Source of the DNA: Cyanophora paradoxa
Taxonomy: Eukaryota > Glaucocystophyceae > Cyanophorales > Cyanophoraceae
Direction of reading: 5' to 3'
NCBI GenBank assembly: GCA_004431415.1
Contig: QPMI01000555.1
Location: forward strand, 20,484-84,483
DNA length: 64,000 bases
Part shown: in pieces, positions 11,342 through 21,070 of the stretch
Layout of the letters: the number at the start of each line of letters is the position of its first letter
Position numbering within the stretch: position 1 is the stretch's first letter
Notes under the pieces: generated by a model
Databases searched by the model: none
Seen by the model: only the letters and a program-made list of their open reading frames with translations
Told to the model about the DNA's origin: nothing
Translations under genes and position numbers: made by a program

Positions 11342-12136
11342 ATGTCCGCGATGCAGACACCAGCCGCGGGTTCGAACGCTTCCGTCTCCGACTTCGAAAT
11401 TCGCCAGGCACGCGAAAGCGATCGAGAGCAAGCGCTAGCGAACGGAGTGCCAGATCGCGAGCAAGTGGAAGTTCGTCCAGGTACGCGCGCGCGCTGTCGT
11501 CTTCGCTGTCAAATTCGCGCGTGGGGCGCGTGAATAGTTTTAATAACCAGCCGGCGCTGGCGGCCTGCGAAACCCCACCGCGAAAAATTTGCTCACCGGA
11601 GTTCTCACCGTCCAGGTCTCACGCGCGAGTTCTGGGAGCAGCAGGAGTATGGAATGAATCCTCGGGACGAGTCTCGCTATGAAGAGGTGCGCTGCTGGTC
11701 GTGGCGGCTAACGCTGTCTGCCCTACGTATATATACTAATTATAATTGCATAAACCACCGGTACCGCGATCGGCTCGCGCTCGAGCTCGCACTCACACCT
11801 GGGGCAGGACCAGGAATACACGCGGGCTTGCACGTGGAGCGCGCATCAGGACGCGTTCCCGCTTGACATAGACGCGACGTGGGTTCGTACGCGTGCGCGT
11901 GCCCGCGTGATTTCGAAGCGCGCGCAAGATCGAATCTGCGCATGCGCATGCATCTGACGCTCCACGTGCAGCTGCAGGAGCCGGGACCGGCGGCTGCGGC
12001 GGCTGCGGCGGCGAGCGAGCCGGTGCAGCACGCGCAGGAGCTGGCGCGCGCGATCTTCTCGAGGGACATGGACGCCCTCCTAGACCCCATCTTCGATTTC
12101 AACGCCCCAGAGCCCCCGGACGACAGATACGATTGA
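11342..12136 (+). CDS. Small unrecognised three-exon protein (124 aa or longer)
   Basis: Exons 11342-11480, 11616-11686 and 11972-12136 join in phases 1 and 0 and total 125 codons with the TGA. The protein is acidic and mostly helical in appearance: SDFEIRQARESDREQAL, then LTREFWEQQEYGMNPRDESR, an Ala run, then AQELARAIFSRDMDALLDPI and a C-terminus DDRYD. The frame is open upstream of the chosen ATG (EFSTTLWAPRLAR), so a further 5' exon is possible. A broken copy at 21,528-22,110 keeps the second-exon YGMNPRD motif and the AQELA motif, which supports these as coding remnants. I do not recognise the family. Its stop lies only 164 bp from the convergent end of the ankyrin-TIR gene. Confidence 0.5.
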
Positions 12137-12299
12137 TCATGCATATGATTATAATTACATTCAAATTAAATCAATTCGATCTCGATCGTGCAGCGAACTA
12201 ATTATAAGGCATCGCAACCCTACTCGCACGCGTGCAACACGTTATTCGTAATTATAATAAATCGTTTAACCCCTGGCGGGGCCAACCGCGCGCGAGCCC

Positions 12300-12740
12300 T
12301 CACATGAGGGAGCAGGCGCCGCTCTTGCCGTGGTCCCTCTTGCGGGGCGGGGCGGCGGGGGCGGCCCCGGGGGGGTCCAGGGGCGGGGGCGCCGGCAGGG
12401 GCGGCGGGACGGCCTTCGAGCCCTTGCCCCTCTTCCCCCGCCGCGAGCCGCGGGCGGCGGCCGCCTCCAGCTCCGCGATCTCCCGCTCGAGCTGCGCACG
12501 ATCTCTCTCGCTTAGGGAGAGGGGGCGGGGCCCCGCGGCGGGGCCGGCGGGGGCGCGCTGGAGGGGTGGGGTGGGGGGGGGAGGGAGGAGAGGGGGTGGA
12601 GGGTGGGTGTGGGGAGGAGGGGAGCGGGGGGGTGGGGGTGGGGGTGGGGGGTGGGTGGGGGGGGTGGGGGGGTGGGGGCGTGCCTGCTCCAGCTCGCGGT
12701 CGCTGCCGGCGATCTCCGCCTGCAGCGCCCCCGCCCGCGC
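12300..12740 (-). other. C-terminal exon: coiled coil, Pro/His run, CaaX box
   Basis: One open exon after the linker exons 12970-13020 and 12810-12893. It encodes ALQAEIAGSDRELEQA, then a long Pro/His-rich stretch specified by a CCCCACC-type purine/pyrimidine run (about 12,560-12,680), then ERDRAQLEREIAELEAAAA, a basic GSRRGKRGKGSK segment, Pro-rich sequence and RKRDHGKSGACSLM before TGA. C-S-L-M fits the CaaX rule, with terminal Met favouring farnesylation. The partial copies C and D lack the Pro/His run, so it is either an expansion or an intron that could also be spliced. The reading frame into CSLM depends on a run of seven G (plus strand) near 12,369-12,375. Confidence 0.75.
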
Positions 12741-15700
12741 CTGCACTCATAATCATGATCCGCAACGGCCCCGCGTGAGCCCTGCGCGGCGGGTAGCGTC
12801 TGTGCGCACCGCGTCCGCGGCCGACGGGGCGGCGCCTCCTGCGGGCGCCGGCGTGGCGGGGGCGTGCAGCGCGGGCGGACCCTCCGGCTTCGCCTGCGCC
12901 GCGGCGGGGCGTCAGCTGCAGCGCGAGAGGCTTGTAGGGAGGGCGGGGCGGGGCTGGGGGCGGGCGGACCGGGGCGGCGGGGCCGGGTGCCCCCAGGGAC
13001 GAGAGCAGCGCGTCGAGGGACTGCCGGCGGGGTCGGAAGAAGATAAAGGGGGGGAAGGGGAGGAGGGAGGCGGGGGTACGGCACCGGGAAGAAGCCCTCG
13101 GGCTCCTCGGCGAAGAAAGGGAACTTGCGCGTTCGCGCCAGCGAGTACTCCAGCGACGCCGGCACCTGCCGCGCGGCCTCAAAAGGGGCGGGGCGGGGCG
13201 GGGGGCTCGCTCGCCTGGAGGCTGGAGAGGAGGAGGGGCCGGACGGGCCGCCCCGCCGCCCGCGCGCGCTGCGATGCGGGGGCGCCGTGAGGCGAGCGAA
13301 AGGCCGAGCGCAGGGGCGGGCGGGCCTGGAGGCGGTCGCGGAGGAGGGGGGAGGAGGCGGAGGCGGGCGAGAGGAGCGGCACGAAGGCCGCGCACGCCGC
13401 CAGCGCAGCGTCCGCCCCCGCCTCTCCCGTCGGGTCCGCGCCCTGCGCGGCTGTGAGGGAAGATGCGAGGGTGGGTGGGGGAGGACGGGGGGTGTGGGTA
13501 CAGGGCAGTGGAGCCAGCAGGGTACGCCGCGGAAGGCGAGGGCAGAGAGGAGGGAGGCGGCGTTGCGGGCGTCCTCGGGGAGGGCCCAGGCGAGCAGGAA
13601 GGGGGCCCGCCGGGGGTCGCAGCGCGCCTCGGGCCGCGCCAGCAGCGCCTGCGCACGGCTCAGAAATGAGGAGGGGAAGAGCGGGGAAGGTGAGGGGTGA
13701 GGGGCGGGCCCGGGCGGCGTCGGCGTCGGCGGCGTCGTCGGCGGCGGCGGCGGCCTCGAGGGCGCCCCGCACCTCCGCGAGGAAGGCGGGGAAGCCCGCC
13801 TCCAGCAGCGCCGGCCTGCGCCGGACCGGGGCGGCGCTCAGGCCGGGGAGGCTTGGATTGGGCCGGGCGGGGCGGGGGCACCGCGAGAGGTCGACGATGC
13901 GGCAGCCGCGGAGGAGGCCCTGCGGGGGGTACTGTGAGGAGGGGCGGCGGGGAGGGGGTACACGCGCACGGCGGGGCGGTCGTCGAGGGGGAAGGGCGCC
14001 TCGGCCCACACGGGGAAGATCGGTCGCCCCAGGTCTGGGGGCGCTGAGAGCGAAGAGGTCCAGGCCGCAGGGAGGGCGCACCGCGGGCGCGGGAGAGCTC
14101 GAGCATGCACCAGTCCGACGCGCACGAGTGCTGCGGGAGGGGGGCGCCGCGATCAGAAGCGGAAGAGGCGGGGGAGGGGGCGCGGCGCAGCGCCCGCCTT
14201 GGAGGCGACGAAGAGGACGGCGCGGGCCGCCTTGATCCCCGCCCCGATCTGCTCCCGCCACTGCGCGCGGCTTTCAGGGGCGCCTCAGAGGGCGTTGCGG
14301 AGGCGTAGGGGCGCGCGCCTCCGTTCCGGCCTCGATGCCTGCCGGCCGCGGGGCGGAGCGAACTCGAGGTCAGGGGCGAAGCCAACTGCGAATCGAATCG
14401 CGTACCCGTCGCCTTCATCTCGTCCATCTGGCGGCGGGCAGCGCGCGTCAGCCTCGGAACGAGGGCGGAGGAGGGAATGAAAACAAAGGCGCACCCAGCA
14501 CTGCGTGGGCGAGGGTCGTGGGAGGCGCGTGCGGGGCGGAGTGAGGCCGGAGCGGAAGCCGAAGCTAGAGAGACCAGGAGAGAAATGGGGGGTACAACGG
14601 ACCGAGACCTGCTCGGCCTGGAGGCGGTCCCTCAGCTGCGCCGTGAACCGCGCCACCTCCGGCGGGTGGTGCCCGTACCTGCGTGCGTGCAGCGCGGGCG
14701 GGGGCTCAGGAAGAGAAGGAAAAGCGAGGGGGGGAGGGGAAATGAGAGGGGGGTACGCACGAGATGAAGGCGTCGCGGACGGCGGCGGCGCGCTTCAGCT
14801 GCGCGCGGTACGCCGCGTCCCGCGTCCCGTCCAGCACAGCCCTGCCGGAGCCGTTGAGGAGGGAATTCTTGGGCTTGTTCCTAGCCGTAACGCACCGCTG
14901 CTTCCCGCCGTCGGCCCCGCCGACCTGCCGCCCGATGTCCGCCCCTGCGCAGCAGCAGCAGCGGAGGCGCTCAGATCCAGCGAAAGAAAGGCGATATCAA
15001 ATAATCTCAAGAGCGGGGCGGGCCCTTCTGGAGGAGGAGTGCGCAGACGTCGAAGAGGGCGGGCCCGAAGGCGACGGCCCGCGAGAGCGCCGTCTCCTCC
15101 GCCGCGTCCGCCGCGCTGCGCGGGGGGCCCAGCGAGGCAAAGTCAAACAAATCTAAGCCTAGCCTAGGTCCAGTCCAGTTAGCCTAGCCTCAGCTAGTTA
15201 GGCTGGTCTAAGTTAGTTAAGGCGAAGCTTAAGCTCAGTTAAGATAAGCGCTGCGAGAGAGGCTCAGTGCGGGCCAAGTTGGGCGAGAGGTTCAGTTAGT
15301 TAGACTAGCCTAAGCAACCTAAATCTCGCACTCGACGGTCTCCGGGGTGGCGGCGGCGGCGAGGCGGAGGGCGGTGAGGCGGAGGCCGACGCGGCAGGCG
15401 GCGTGCAGCGGCGTCTCCCGGTCCCGCGCGTCCGCCTCCGCGGGGTCCTCGCGCTCCGCCTCCTCCTCCTCCTCCTCCTGGCCCCTGCAGCCCCGCCCGC
15501 CCGGCACGGGGCCGCTCAGCACACGCCGGCAATGACAGGAACCAAATCTAAGGCGCACTTCGCTTTCTTCTTCGTCTTCTTGGGGTCCTCGGGCGGCTCG
15601 GGCTCGACGCGGCCCTCGAGCCGCAGCACGCGCGCCGCCGCCGCCACCAGCGGCCCCCGCGCGTCCCCGCCCGTCTCCTCCGGCTTCAGCGCGTGGATCT

Positions 15701-18700
15701 CGCTGCGGCGCCGTCAGCCAGCGGCACCCTCTAGCTTTCCTGCGCGCTCGCCTGAGGCGTATCGGGCCGCGGCAGCAGAGGAGGAGGTCGGCCCACTGGC
15801 GGGCGTCCTCGGCCGCCATCTCGGACCCGTCCCGCATCGCCTCCCCCAGCGCCGTCGAGTACCTGCCCGCCCCGAGCTTCAGAGGGGGCGGGGCCGAGGG
15901 GCCTGGGGTTGAAGGCGGGACCCTTTGGCGCGGCCGGAGAGGCTGCCGTCGGCGTCGCGGCGGACGGCGGGCCAGGCGAAGCCCTCCGCCGAGACCTCCT
16001 TCAGCTCGTCCTCCAGCAGGACCCTGGGGAAGGGTTTCAGGGGGCACGGGAGGGACGGGGGAAGAGCGGAGCGCCCACCCGAGGATGTCGCGGGTCTCGG
16101 GGCCGCGGCGGTACCGCCCGCCGCCGCCCGAGCCGCAGGCGGCGGCGACGATCTCGCCCTCGTGCGCGTGGCGCCCGGCCCCGCGGCCCATCAGCAGCCG
16201 CAGCAGCTCGAGGTCGGCGGCCGCCGCCGCGATCGCCGCGGCGCTCCGGCCCTCCGCGTCGCGCGCGCCGATGTCGGCGCCGGCGTCGAGCAGCGCCCGG
16301 ACCGTCTCGAGGCCATCCTCGCCCTTGCTCGCGGCGACGGCGACGGCGACGAGCAGCGGCGTCCGCCCGCGGGCCTCGCCCCGGCCGCGGCCGCGGCCCC
16401 TCCCCTCCTCGTCATTCTCCGCGTCCTTCGCCTCCAGCGCCGCGCCCCGCTCGATCAGGAAGCTGCGAGAGGGGCGTGAGGGGCGGATGCACGCAGAAGA
16501 ACCGACGGGCGCGACGCAAGGGAAGGGCGCACCGGACGGTCTCGGCCCCCGCCTCCGCGTTGCCCGCCGCAAGGTGCAGCGCTGCGGAGGCGGCGGCGTG
16601 CTCAAGCCGCGCAGAGGCGTGAGGGCGGGGCGCGCGCGCGTGCGCACGGGAGGAGCCCTCGCAGTACTCGTTGACGTCCGCCCCGTTGTCGAGGATGAGC
16701 CTGCAGGCGCAGCCGCCGGTCGACGTCGCCCAAGGCCCGGGCAGGCCAGGCCAGCGAGCGGGCCGGCCGGCGGGGCGCGCACCGGAGGCAGGCGTCGAAG
16801 TCCTCCGCGGACTCGCCGTGCTCGCGCCGGCCCATCAGGAGCTTGTGCAGGAGCGTCTCGCCCTGCCCCGCAGAATCTCAGAATCTCATCTAAAAGTGGG
16901 GAGGGGCCCGGGGCGCGCTCGGATGTGGGGCCCGCCGCGCTCCTCGTCAGAGAGGTACGCGGGGTTCGTGTCGACCTTTCGCTCCAGGAACCACCTGCGC
17001 GGAAGGCGTCGGAAGCTCAAGCGAGGCGAAGGCGGGGCTGGGGAGGGGTACGCGGACCTGGCGACGGAGTAGACGCCGCGCGCGAGTGCGAAGGCGAGCG
17101 CCTGAGCCACGGCGGGGTGCCGCGTCGGCAGCCGCAGCCCCGCCTCCTCCAGCGCCCTGGGTACGGTGATGCAGGCCTGGGTATGGCGCGAAAGGCAGGG
17201 GAGGGGGTGGGAGGGGGTACGGGTACGCACGCGAGGATGGTGAGGCGGTTTTTCGTGTACATGCCCGAGACCTGCGGCCGGGTGAGAACGAAGAGAAAGG
17301 GGCCCCGACGGGGCTCGAACCTGGTAGAGGAGGTTCTGCTCGATGGTGCACTTGTCCTGCCAGCCGTAGAAGGGGTCGGCCCCCGCCCGCAGAAGCTCCC
17401 TGCGAGGGCGGCGTGGGCCGAACGAACAAAGAGGAACGAGACTAACGATAACAAGAGGAGATCTAGACAAATCAAAGCACTGCAGGGTCTTGAGCATCAG
17501 AGGCTCCTTCTCGCGGGCGCTCGAGGCGAGCGGCCGCATAATGGGCGTCCGGTTCGACGCGTCCGCCTGGTTTATCGGCGCCCCCGCCTCCAGCAGCGCC
17601 CTTCTCTCTCGGGTCAGACGGCGGCTCGGACGCTCAGGCGGCAAAGACGGCTCGGACGGCGCACCGGACGGAGGGTATGTCGAAGTTGAATGCGGTGGCG
17701 TGCAGGGCGGGGCACCACGCCGAGTCCAGCACGCCGCTTGCTTTCAGGGCCTGCCGGGGTACCGGGCCGCGCGCGTCAGGGCGGTCTGCGCGCCGCCGAT
17801 CGCGAGGGGGGTACGTGTACGCGCCTTGGGGTTCGCGGGGTCGGCCCCGCACTGCAGGAGGGCCCGCACGGCCTCCAGGCGCCCCTCCTTCGCCGCGAGG
17901 CCTGCCCAGATCGGATGTTGGCGCCGATTCGAGGGCCGGGGGCGCAGGGGGCCGGGTACTGACCGAGGGCGCTGTTGAGGCCGGAGTCGGGGCGGTCGAC
18001 GGGCGCCCCGCGCGAGGCGAGGAGGCGGACCACCGCCACGTGGCCGCCCCGCGCCGCCCGCTCCAGCGCCGAGTAGCCCGCCAGCACGTACTCGGGCGGG
18101 GGCGGCCGCCCCTCCGCCTCGTCCTCCTCCTCCTGCTCCGGCGTGCGCCTGGGCGGGGGCACCCCCTCGACCTCGCCGGGGTCCGCCCCCCTCTCCAGCA
18201 GCTCCCGCACGCAGCCGAGGTGCCCGTTGCCCGCCGCCATCAGCAGCGGCGTGAGCCACGCGCTGTTCTCCTTCACGCGGCGTCGCGGGTCGGCGCCGGC
18301 GTCGAGGGCGACGCGGAGGCAGGCGGCCGAGCCCTCGCGCGCGGAGCCCGCCGCGATGCTCTCGACCACCTCCGCGGGGGGCGCCGCCCTCGCCACCAGC
18401 TCCCTGCGCGCCCGCCCGCCGCCCCTCAGAAAGACAGAGAGAGAGAGAGGCGGCCCGAAGACCTAGACCGCGGGGGAGGGGTGCACCGGAGGACTTCGAA
18501 GTGGCCGCCCAGCGCGGCCAGCTCGTAGGGCCCCGCCTTGTGCCCGTGCCGCGCCCCCGGCGAGGCGCCCCGCGCCAGCAGCTCCCTGGCCCCGCCCGCC
18601 GCCTGTCAGAAAGACAGGCGAGAAAGAGAGAGGGCGCGCGGGCCTCCTCAGAGAGAGATTGCGCACCGGACGAGCTCAAGGTCGCCGCGCTCGGCGGCGA

Positions 18701-19149
18701 GGGGCAGCGCCGCCTCAGGCGCCCTCGCCCCTTCCTCCTCCACAGCGTACGCCGCGTCGTCCACGGGGCAGCCGAGCTCCAGGAGCGCCCTGGCAGCAAG
18801 CGCGTAAAGGGACCAGCGGGCACCGGGGCGGGCGGAAGGGACGGCGCGCGCACACTGAGACTCCTCGCGGCCCAGGCCCCACTGGATGAGCGTCTAGCGG
18901 CGTCGCCGCCATGTCTAGCGGCGCGGGGCCCGGGTCCCGCGAGTGATCGGAACCGGCGATGTACCGCAATTGCAAGTTTGCGTCGGCGTGCGGCGCGTCG
19001 AGCAGCGCGCTGCAAGCGGAGAAAGATCGAAAGTCAGCGCCAGGCTCAAGCCCGAAGCTAAGAGGCGCGGCGCTGGGAGGCGTACCGTGCCGCATATGCA
19101 TGCGCAGCGCCTGGAGAAGCACGGCCTGGGCCGCCTCACGGATCGACGC
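12300..19149 (-). CDS. Ankyrin-TIR-TIR protein with CaaX tail (copy A)
   Basis: A large multi-exon gene read from about 19,149 down to the TGA at 12,302-12,300. Order: about 14 ankyrin repeats, TIR1, degenerate TIR2, Ala/Pro linker, coiled coil, polybasic segment, CSLM. The exons I placed with agreeing phase are 18667-18789, 18487-18585, 17964-18403, 17825-17901, 17665-17750, 17481-17600, 17321-17399, 17231-17271, 17058-17156, 16919-16994, 16783-16862, 16648-16700, 16533-16581, 16079-16462, and all those from 14842 to 12300. The stretch 15,000-16,000 is coding but a few junctions are open. The N-terminal exons above 18,900 (IREAAQAVLLQALRMHM, then ALLDAPHADANL) are unresolved. Seven introns use GC donors. 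Predicted: cytosolic, tethered to a membrane by prenylation. TIR domains act as signalling scaffolds or NAD-cleaving enzymes; which applies here is inferred from motifs. Confidence 0.8.
13085..13648 (-). other. TIR domain 2, degenerate (catalytic Glu replaced)
   Basis: Exons 13526-13648, 13326-13442, 13215-13268 and 13085-13177 are all whole-codon exons (41, 39, 18 and 31 codons). They read APFLLAWALPEDARNAASLL, SALAFRGGADPTGEAGADAA, LAACAAFVPLLSPASASS, PLLRDRLQRARAAGRPVRPL and LEYSLARTRKFPFFAEEPEG. The fold order follows TIR1: strand A with D at the strand end, the helix before LLSPAS, then the RAR-x-x-GRP-x-x-P block. Where TIR1 has SDWCMLELSRARDLGRPIFP this copy has SPLLRDRLQRARAAGRPVRP, so the glutamate is arginine and WC is lost. 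It is probably non-enzymatic and may serve for pairing or regulation. Two of its introns use GC donors. Confidence 0.7.
13710..14842 (-). other. TIR domain 1 with WCxxEL motif
   Basis: Exons 14761-14842, 14603-14678 (or 14609), 14406-14427, 14319-14338, 14198-14260, 14082-14130, 13964-14034, 13882-13919 and 13710-13815 join with matching phase. Strand A and helix A read RDAFISYGHHPPEVARFTAQ, followed by LRDRLQAEQ, MDEMKATGG, then WREQIGAGIKAARAVLFVAS, then SDWCMLELSRARDLGRPIFP, the strand VW, LLRGCRIVDLSR and a final helix FPAFLAEVRGALE. That is the full TIR order, including the W-x-x-x-I-x-x-x-I helix and the S-x-WC-x-x-EL motif. In SARM1 and plant or bacterial TIR NADases the glutamate at this place is catalytic. 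Tiny exons of 20-22 nt and three GC donors (after 14319, 14198 and 13710) make automated prediction likely to miss it. Confidence 0.85.
14996..18789 (-). other. Ankyrin-repeat region of copy A
   Basis: Repeats are plain in the spliced frames: ELLARGASPGARHGHKAG, NSAWLTPLLMAAGNGHLGCV, YSALERAARGGHVAVVRLLA, LGLAAKEGRLEAVRALLQCG, ALLEAGAPINQADASNRTPI, LILDNGADVNEYCEG, SSPLHLAAGNAEAGAETVR, FLIERGAALEAKDAEN, ALLDAGADIGARDAEGRSAA, RDRETPLHAACRVGL, ETALSRAVAFG and LLLQKGADIG. I count about 14 units, some with long acidic or Gly/Arg insertions in the loops. Introns fall again and again at the same place in the repeat, splitting the Arg codon before the A/E-LL helix (CG, then G), which points to growth by exon duplication. 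Ankyrin arrays bind protein partners, so this is probably the sensing or docking part. Confidence 0.85.
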
Positions 19150-20690
19150 CTGGCGTGCAATCCATTTGCATCATGGCATCGAGCCACGCGCGCGCGCCGC
19201 GGGGCGCGCGCCGTAAGCTGTAACTCGGCGGCGCCGCACGAGCTCGCAAGCACTGCGAGCCGCGACGGTTATTCAAGTGCAGAAAGACGACATAGAGAGA
19301 GCGCACCGGCAACCACCTCATGATCAGAGCGCATTGCGAAGCCCGAGGAGCGAAGCGAACGGGCGAGCGCGGTACCCCAAGCCGGCGCAAAAAAGATCGT
19401 GCGTGACAGCATCTCGCTCCACAGCGTGCGGGCGAGCAGCTGGACGGGAGAATGCGCTCATTCGCGGTTCCAGAGCACGATTGGCCTGTCTCGGAAGCGC
19501 CGCCCACGGCAATCCCGCCTCGCAAGCCGCCGCCTCGCACGCCGCCGCCTCGTGCCCCGCCTTGAGGAACCTTCGAGCACGTTGAGCTGCCTTCTTGGAT
19601 CGTCCGCAGCCGGCTGAACCGCGCGCGGTCTGCAAACAGCTAGGGCTGCATCGCAGCTAGGGCGGCATGAGCCGCCTGCAGCTGTCGATTCATTCGCGAT
19701 CCTGAGCGTGCTCTGGTCGGTCACCCCTGCACCCGTTCTCGGCGGCGCGCAGTATCTCACCCGTACGCGTGCACCCATCGCGCAGAGCTAGCGGGCCGCC
19801 CGGCATCCGGTGATGCGGATGTAGGTGCTCGTCGCACGCTGCTCTTGCTGGTGAGCGGATCCGAAGCCCGTGGCCGCGGCCGCGCGCGTCTCACCCGAAC
19901 CACGCAGCCTGTCATCCTTCGCGCGGGGCGGAGACTCGCAGCCTGAGGGCTGCGTGGTTCGGGTGAGAGACGCGCTTCCCTGGCGCCTGCTCGCAGCTGC
20001 GTGAGGAGGATTGGCGCTACTGATCCGCCGCGCGGCTCGCCGCCCCCGAGCCGCGGCCGCCATTCCACCGCGCCCCGCCCCGCCCCGCCGGCGCCGTCGC
20101 CCCGCTGTCCGGCGGCCCCAGCCCACTGCTCCGGCTCCAGTCGTCAGCTAGCGCCAGGCCAGCGCCTCTCTTTCTACGTTCAGTGCCTCCGCCCGCCGCT
20201 CCCAGCGGCACTGTGCCGCGGCCGGCTTCTAGCGCTAGCACGCTGCCCCAACGTTTACCACTATCGAGTTTCCGCGTGCTGTAGCCTATAGCTATGTCAC
20301 ATCATGTTCTGCAGGCTGCAGCTATGTGAAAAGCGGCTTTGTGTGAAAAGCGGACCCTGCGGGATCCGAGCTCGGTACCGAAAAAACCGGGACGCCATAG
20401 TAAAAAACCGGGACATGTCCCCGGTTTTTACTATGGCGGCGGCCGGATCAAGTTGCAAACTGGCCCATACAAAAAACCGGGACGGGAGTCGCCTCCTTTT
20501 CGCGGCGAAATGGAAGGCCCGAAACTGAGGCCGCGGGGGGCGAGCGCAAAACGTTAACGCGAGCGCAATCATGATCATGATCACTTGGGGCGCCGCCCAC
20601 AGCTGCAGGCCAGCTGGTCCCTAGCGCTAGCCTCAGCCTGGCAGGGCTTCAGCCTGGCGGCCCGCCGGGCCGGGCTTAGGGCTGGCCCGG
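19150..20690. repeat. 5' flank of the ankyrin-TIR gene, duplicated at 48.5-50.2 kb
   Basis: This flank is nearly identical to 48,700-50,239. It probably holds the promoter and first exon(s) of the minus-strand gene, but I cannot place the start. It contains a CACGCAGCC/GGCTGCGTG inverted pair around 19,890-19,960, GC-box-like CGCCCCGCCCCGCC near 20,070, and the ACCGGG hairpin at 20,395. Open frames on both strands exist, but nothing recognisable is encoded. The match between copies stops at about 20,690. Confidence 0.6.
20395..20436. repeat. Long perfect-stem hairpin with ACCGGG motifs
   Basis: CCATAGTAAAAAACCGGG pairs with the CCGGTTTTTACTATGG arm around a central ACATGT. Two further AAAAAACCGGGAC copies flank it at about 20,380 and 20,470. 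The whole arrangement recurs at 49,945-49,986. It could be a regulatory hairpin, or the remnant of a small inverted-repeat element. Confidence 0.7.
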
Positions 20691-21070
20691 GGCCGCACAG
20701 CTGCAGGGCTGGCCCGGGGCCGCACAGCTGCAGGGCTCGGCCTGGCGGACCGGGCTCAGAGGGCCCGCCGGGCGTTCTAGCTATAGATCTTGGCAGCAGG
20801 GCTGGCCCGGCAGAGGGCCCGGGGCAGCGCCCGCCGGCGCCCCTCTCCCGAGACCCCGAATTCTGTAGCTTCCCGCACGCGCCAAAAAGCCCGCATTTCT
20901 CAACTCATTTCTCTTATGCATTTCTCAATTGATTCTTCTTATGGCCGCCCCCAAAACACGGCCGGCGGTTCTTAGGGCCCTTGTGCATTTTTCAATTAAT
21001 TTTTCTTATGGCCGCCCCCCGGCCGCCCCCCCACGCCACCAAATATTTTAGTAAATCCTGTAACAGCGGC

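Noticed and set aside
12220-14427. Very long overlapping open frames on both strands (up to about 480 codons)
   Set aside because: They are stop-poor because of GC content, rich in Arg/Pro/Ala without domains, and cross the phase-matched exons of the ankyrin-TIR gene.
17290-17330. tRNA-like T-arm (GGTTCGAGCCCC) on the minus strand, also at 3,270-3,295 on the plus strand
   Set aside because: No acceptor, D or anticodon arms fit at the right spacing; at 17,321 the sequence is the start of an intron between two phase-matched exons.
19136-20126. Separate genes in the duplicated 5' flank
   Set aside because: Both copies are almost identical, so conservation gives no coding evidence, and no frame shows a recognisable motif.
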